Positions 14,002-14,741 of a stretch of DNA of 14,741 bases are shown here, one piece after another. Position 1 is the first letter of the stretch. Each line of letters begins with the position of its first letter. Source of the DNA: TMED27 sp964350435. Its GTDB lineage: Bacteria; Pseudomonadota; Alphaproteobacteria; Micavibrionales; Micavibrionaceae. The notes under the pieces were generated by a model. That model ran no database searches, was not told where the DNA came from, and was given only the letters and a program-made list of their open reading frames with translations. The translations under genes and the position numbers were made by a program. The stretch spans positions 1 to 14,741 of the forward strand of contig CAYGJS010000043.1 in assembly GCA_964350435.1 (NCBI GenBank). Reading direction: 5' to 3'.

Positions 14002-14741
14002 TTAAGCCGCTTCGATTTTTTTCGGCAGGGCCAGCTTGAGATGCAAGTCTTTGAGCTGGTGCTCATCGACGGCGCTTGGCGCGGCCATCATCTGGTCTTC
14101 GTATTGGCCGTTCATGACGAAAGCGTAAACTTCACGCAGGTTTGGTTCATCGGCAAGAAGCATAATAATGCGGTCAATCCCAAATGCCAGCCCGCCATGC
14201 GGCGGCGCGCCATAGCGCATAGCGTTTAGCATTCCGCCGAATTTGGCTTCGAGGACATCACGTCCGTATCCTGCAAGGCCGAAGGCTTTTTCCATGATTT
14301 CAGGTTTATGGTTACGAATTGCGCCTGATGCCAGTTCGAAGCCATTGCATACGCAGTCATATTGATTTGCGTTAATCGTCAGCGGGTCTTGCGTTTCCAG
14401 AGCTTCCAAGCCGCCTTGGGGCATTGAGAACGGGTTGTGGGAGAAGTCGATTTTCTGGGCTTTTTCGTCAAATTCATACATTGGGAAATCGACAATCCAG
14501 CAGAATTTATATACGCCCTTCTCGCGCGCGGCTTCGTGCCCTTCGGGAAGGGCCGAACAAATCGTATCGCGGGCTTTACCGGCGAAGCTGGCGGCTTTGC
14601 CTTCGGTGTTACACACGAAGAAGACAGCATCGCCTTCGCCCGCGCCTGTGATTGTTTTTAAAACCTCTTGCGCGGCGGCGGGGATGAATTTGGCGATGGG
14701 GCCCTTACCCCCACCCTCGGACGCTTTCGCATCCTCTCCCC
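14002..14741 (-). CDS. aspS: Aspartyl-tRNA synthetase, C-terminal part (5' end outside window)
   Basis: AspRS is the class II synthetase that charges tRNA-Asp (and also tRNA-Asn in many alphaproteobacteria). The frame is open from the right edge to the TAA at 14002-14004, about 245 residues. The visible part begins in the bacterial insertion domain (GPIAKFIPAAAQEVL, GEGDAVFFVCNTEGKAASF). It continues with the catalytic core: FCWIVDFPMYEFDE, FSHNPFSMP, NGFELASGAIRNHKPEIM and class II motif 3 GLAFGIDRIIMLL, ending ALPKKIEAA. The NHKPEIM form, rather than RIH-type, resembles the alphaproteobacterial enzyme group, which is often non-discriminating; whether this one is cannot be told from the sequence. 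The GTG at 14616 is an internal Val codon, not a start. The gene is convergent with the coiled-coil gene with no terminator visible between them. Confidence 0.95.
   Translation of the reverse strand, partial: GEDAKASEGGGKGPIAKFIPAAAQEVLKTITGAGEGDAVFFVCNTEGKAASFAGKARDTICSALPEGHEAAREKGVYKFCWIVDFPMYEFDEKAQKIDFSHNPFSMPQGGLEALETQDPLTINANQYDCVCNGFELASGAIRNHKPEIMEKAFGLAGYGRDVLEAKFGGMLNAMRYGAPPHGGLAFGIDRIIMLLADEPNLREVYAFVMNGQYEDQMMAAPSAVDEHQLKDLHLKLALPKKIEAA

Overview
The window reads as chromosomal DNA from an alphaproteobacterium. The evidence is the housekeeping run plsY-dprA-topA-rnr-rpmG, a divK-pleD pair with the Caulobacter-type residues, and an EipB (DUF1849) protein. I cannot fix the order or genus. 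Codon use is moderately GC-rich, with one clearly AT-richer gene, the GNAT acetyltransferase.

Layout, left to right. 1-252: 3' end of plsY. 377-1516: dprA. 1546-2030: a GNAT acetyltransferase gene enclosed by inverted CACTAAG-type repeat arms. 2077-4653: topA. 4649-4722: the same repeat pair with no gene between the arms. 4723-7098: rnr, which carries an in-frame palindromic insertion. 7106-7180: another palindromic intergenic repeat. 7200-7513: rpmG with its promoter and terminator. 7538-9342: an ABC exporter broken by a one-base frameshift just before Walker B. 9345-12091, minus strand: a tightly packed eipB-divK-pleD operon. 12392-13132, divergent from it: a degenerate GGDEF protein. 13312-13998: an unrecognised coiled-coil protein. 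14002-14741, minus strand: 3' part of aspS, running off the right edge.

Two themes stand out. First, several repeat families sit at the junctions of core genes. They supply stop codons, start-codon contexts and, in rnr, coding sequence. One copy seems to hold a cargo gene while its sister copy is empty. Second, 9345-13132 looks like a small signalling locus. An envelope-integrity protein, the DivK regulator and the PleD diguanylate cyclase share an operon. A perfect TTAA-N7-TTAA CtrA-type site lies in the intergenic region shared with a GGDEF protein that has lost its active site but kept the RxxD c-di-GMP inhibitory site. DivK acts upstream of CtrA in related bacteria, so this arrangement suggests feedback, but that is inference.

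No tRNA, rRNA or CRISPR array was seen, and no recognisable transposase.
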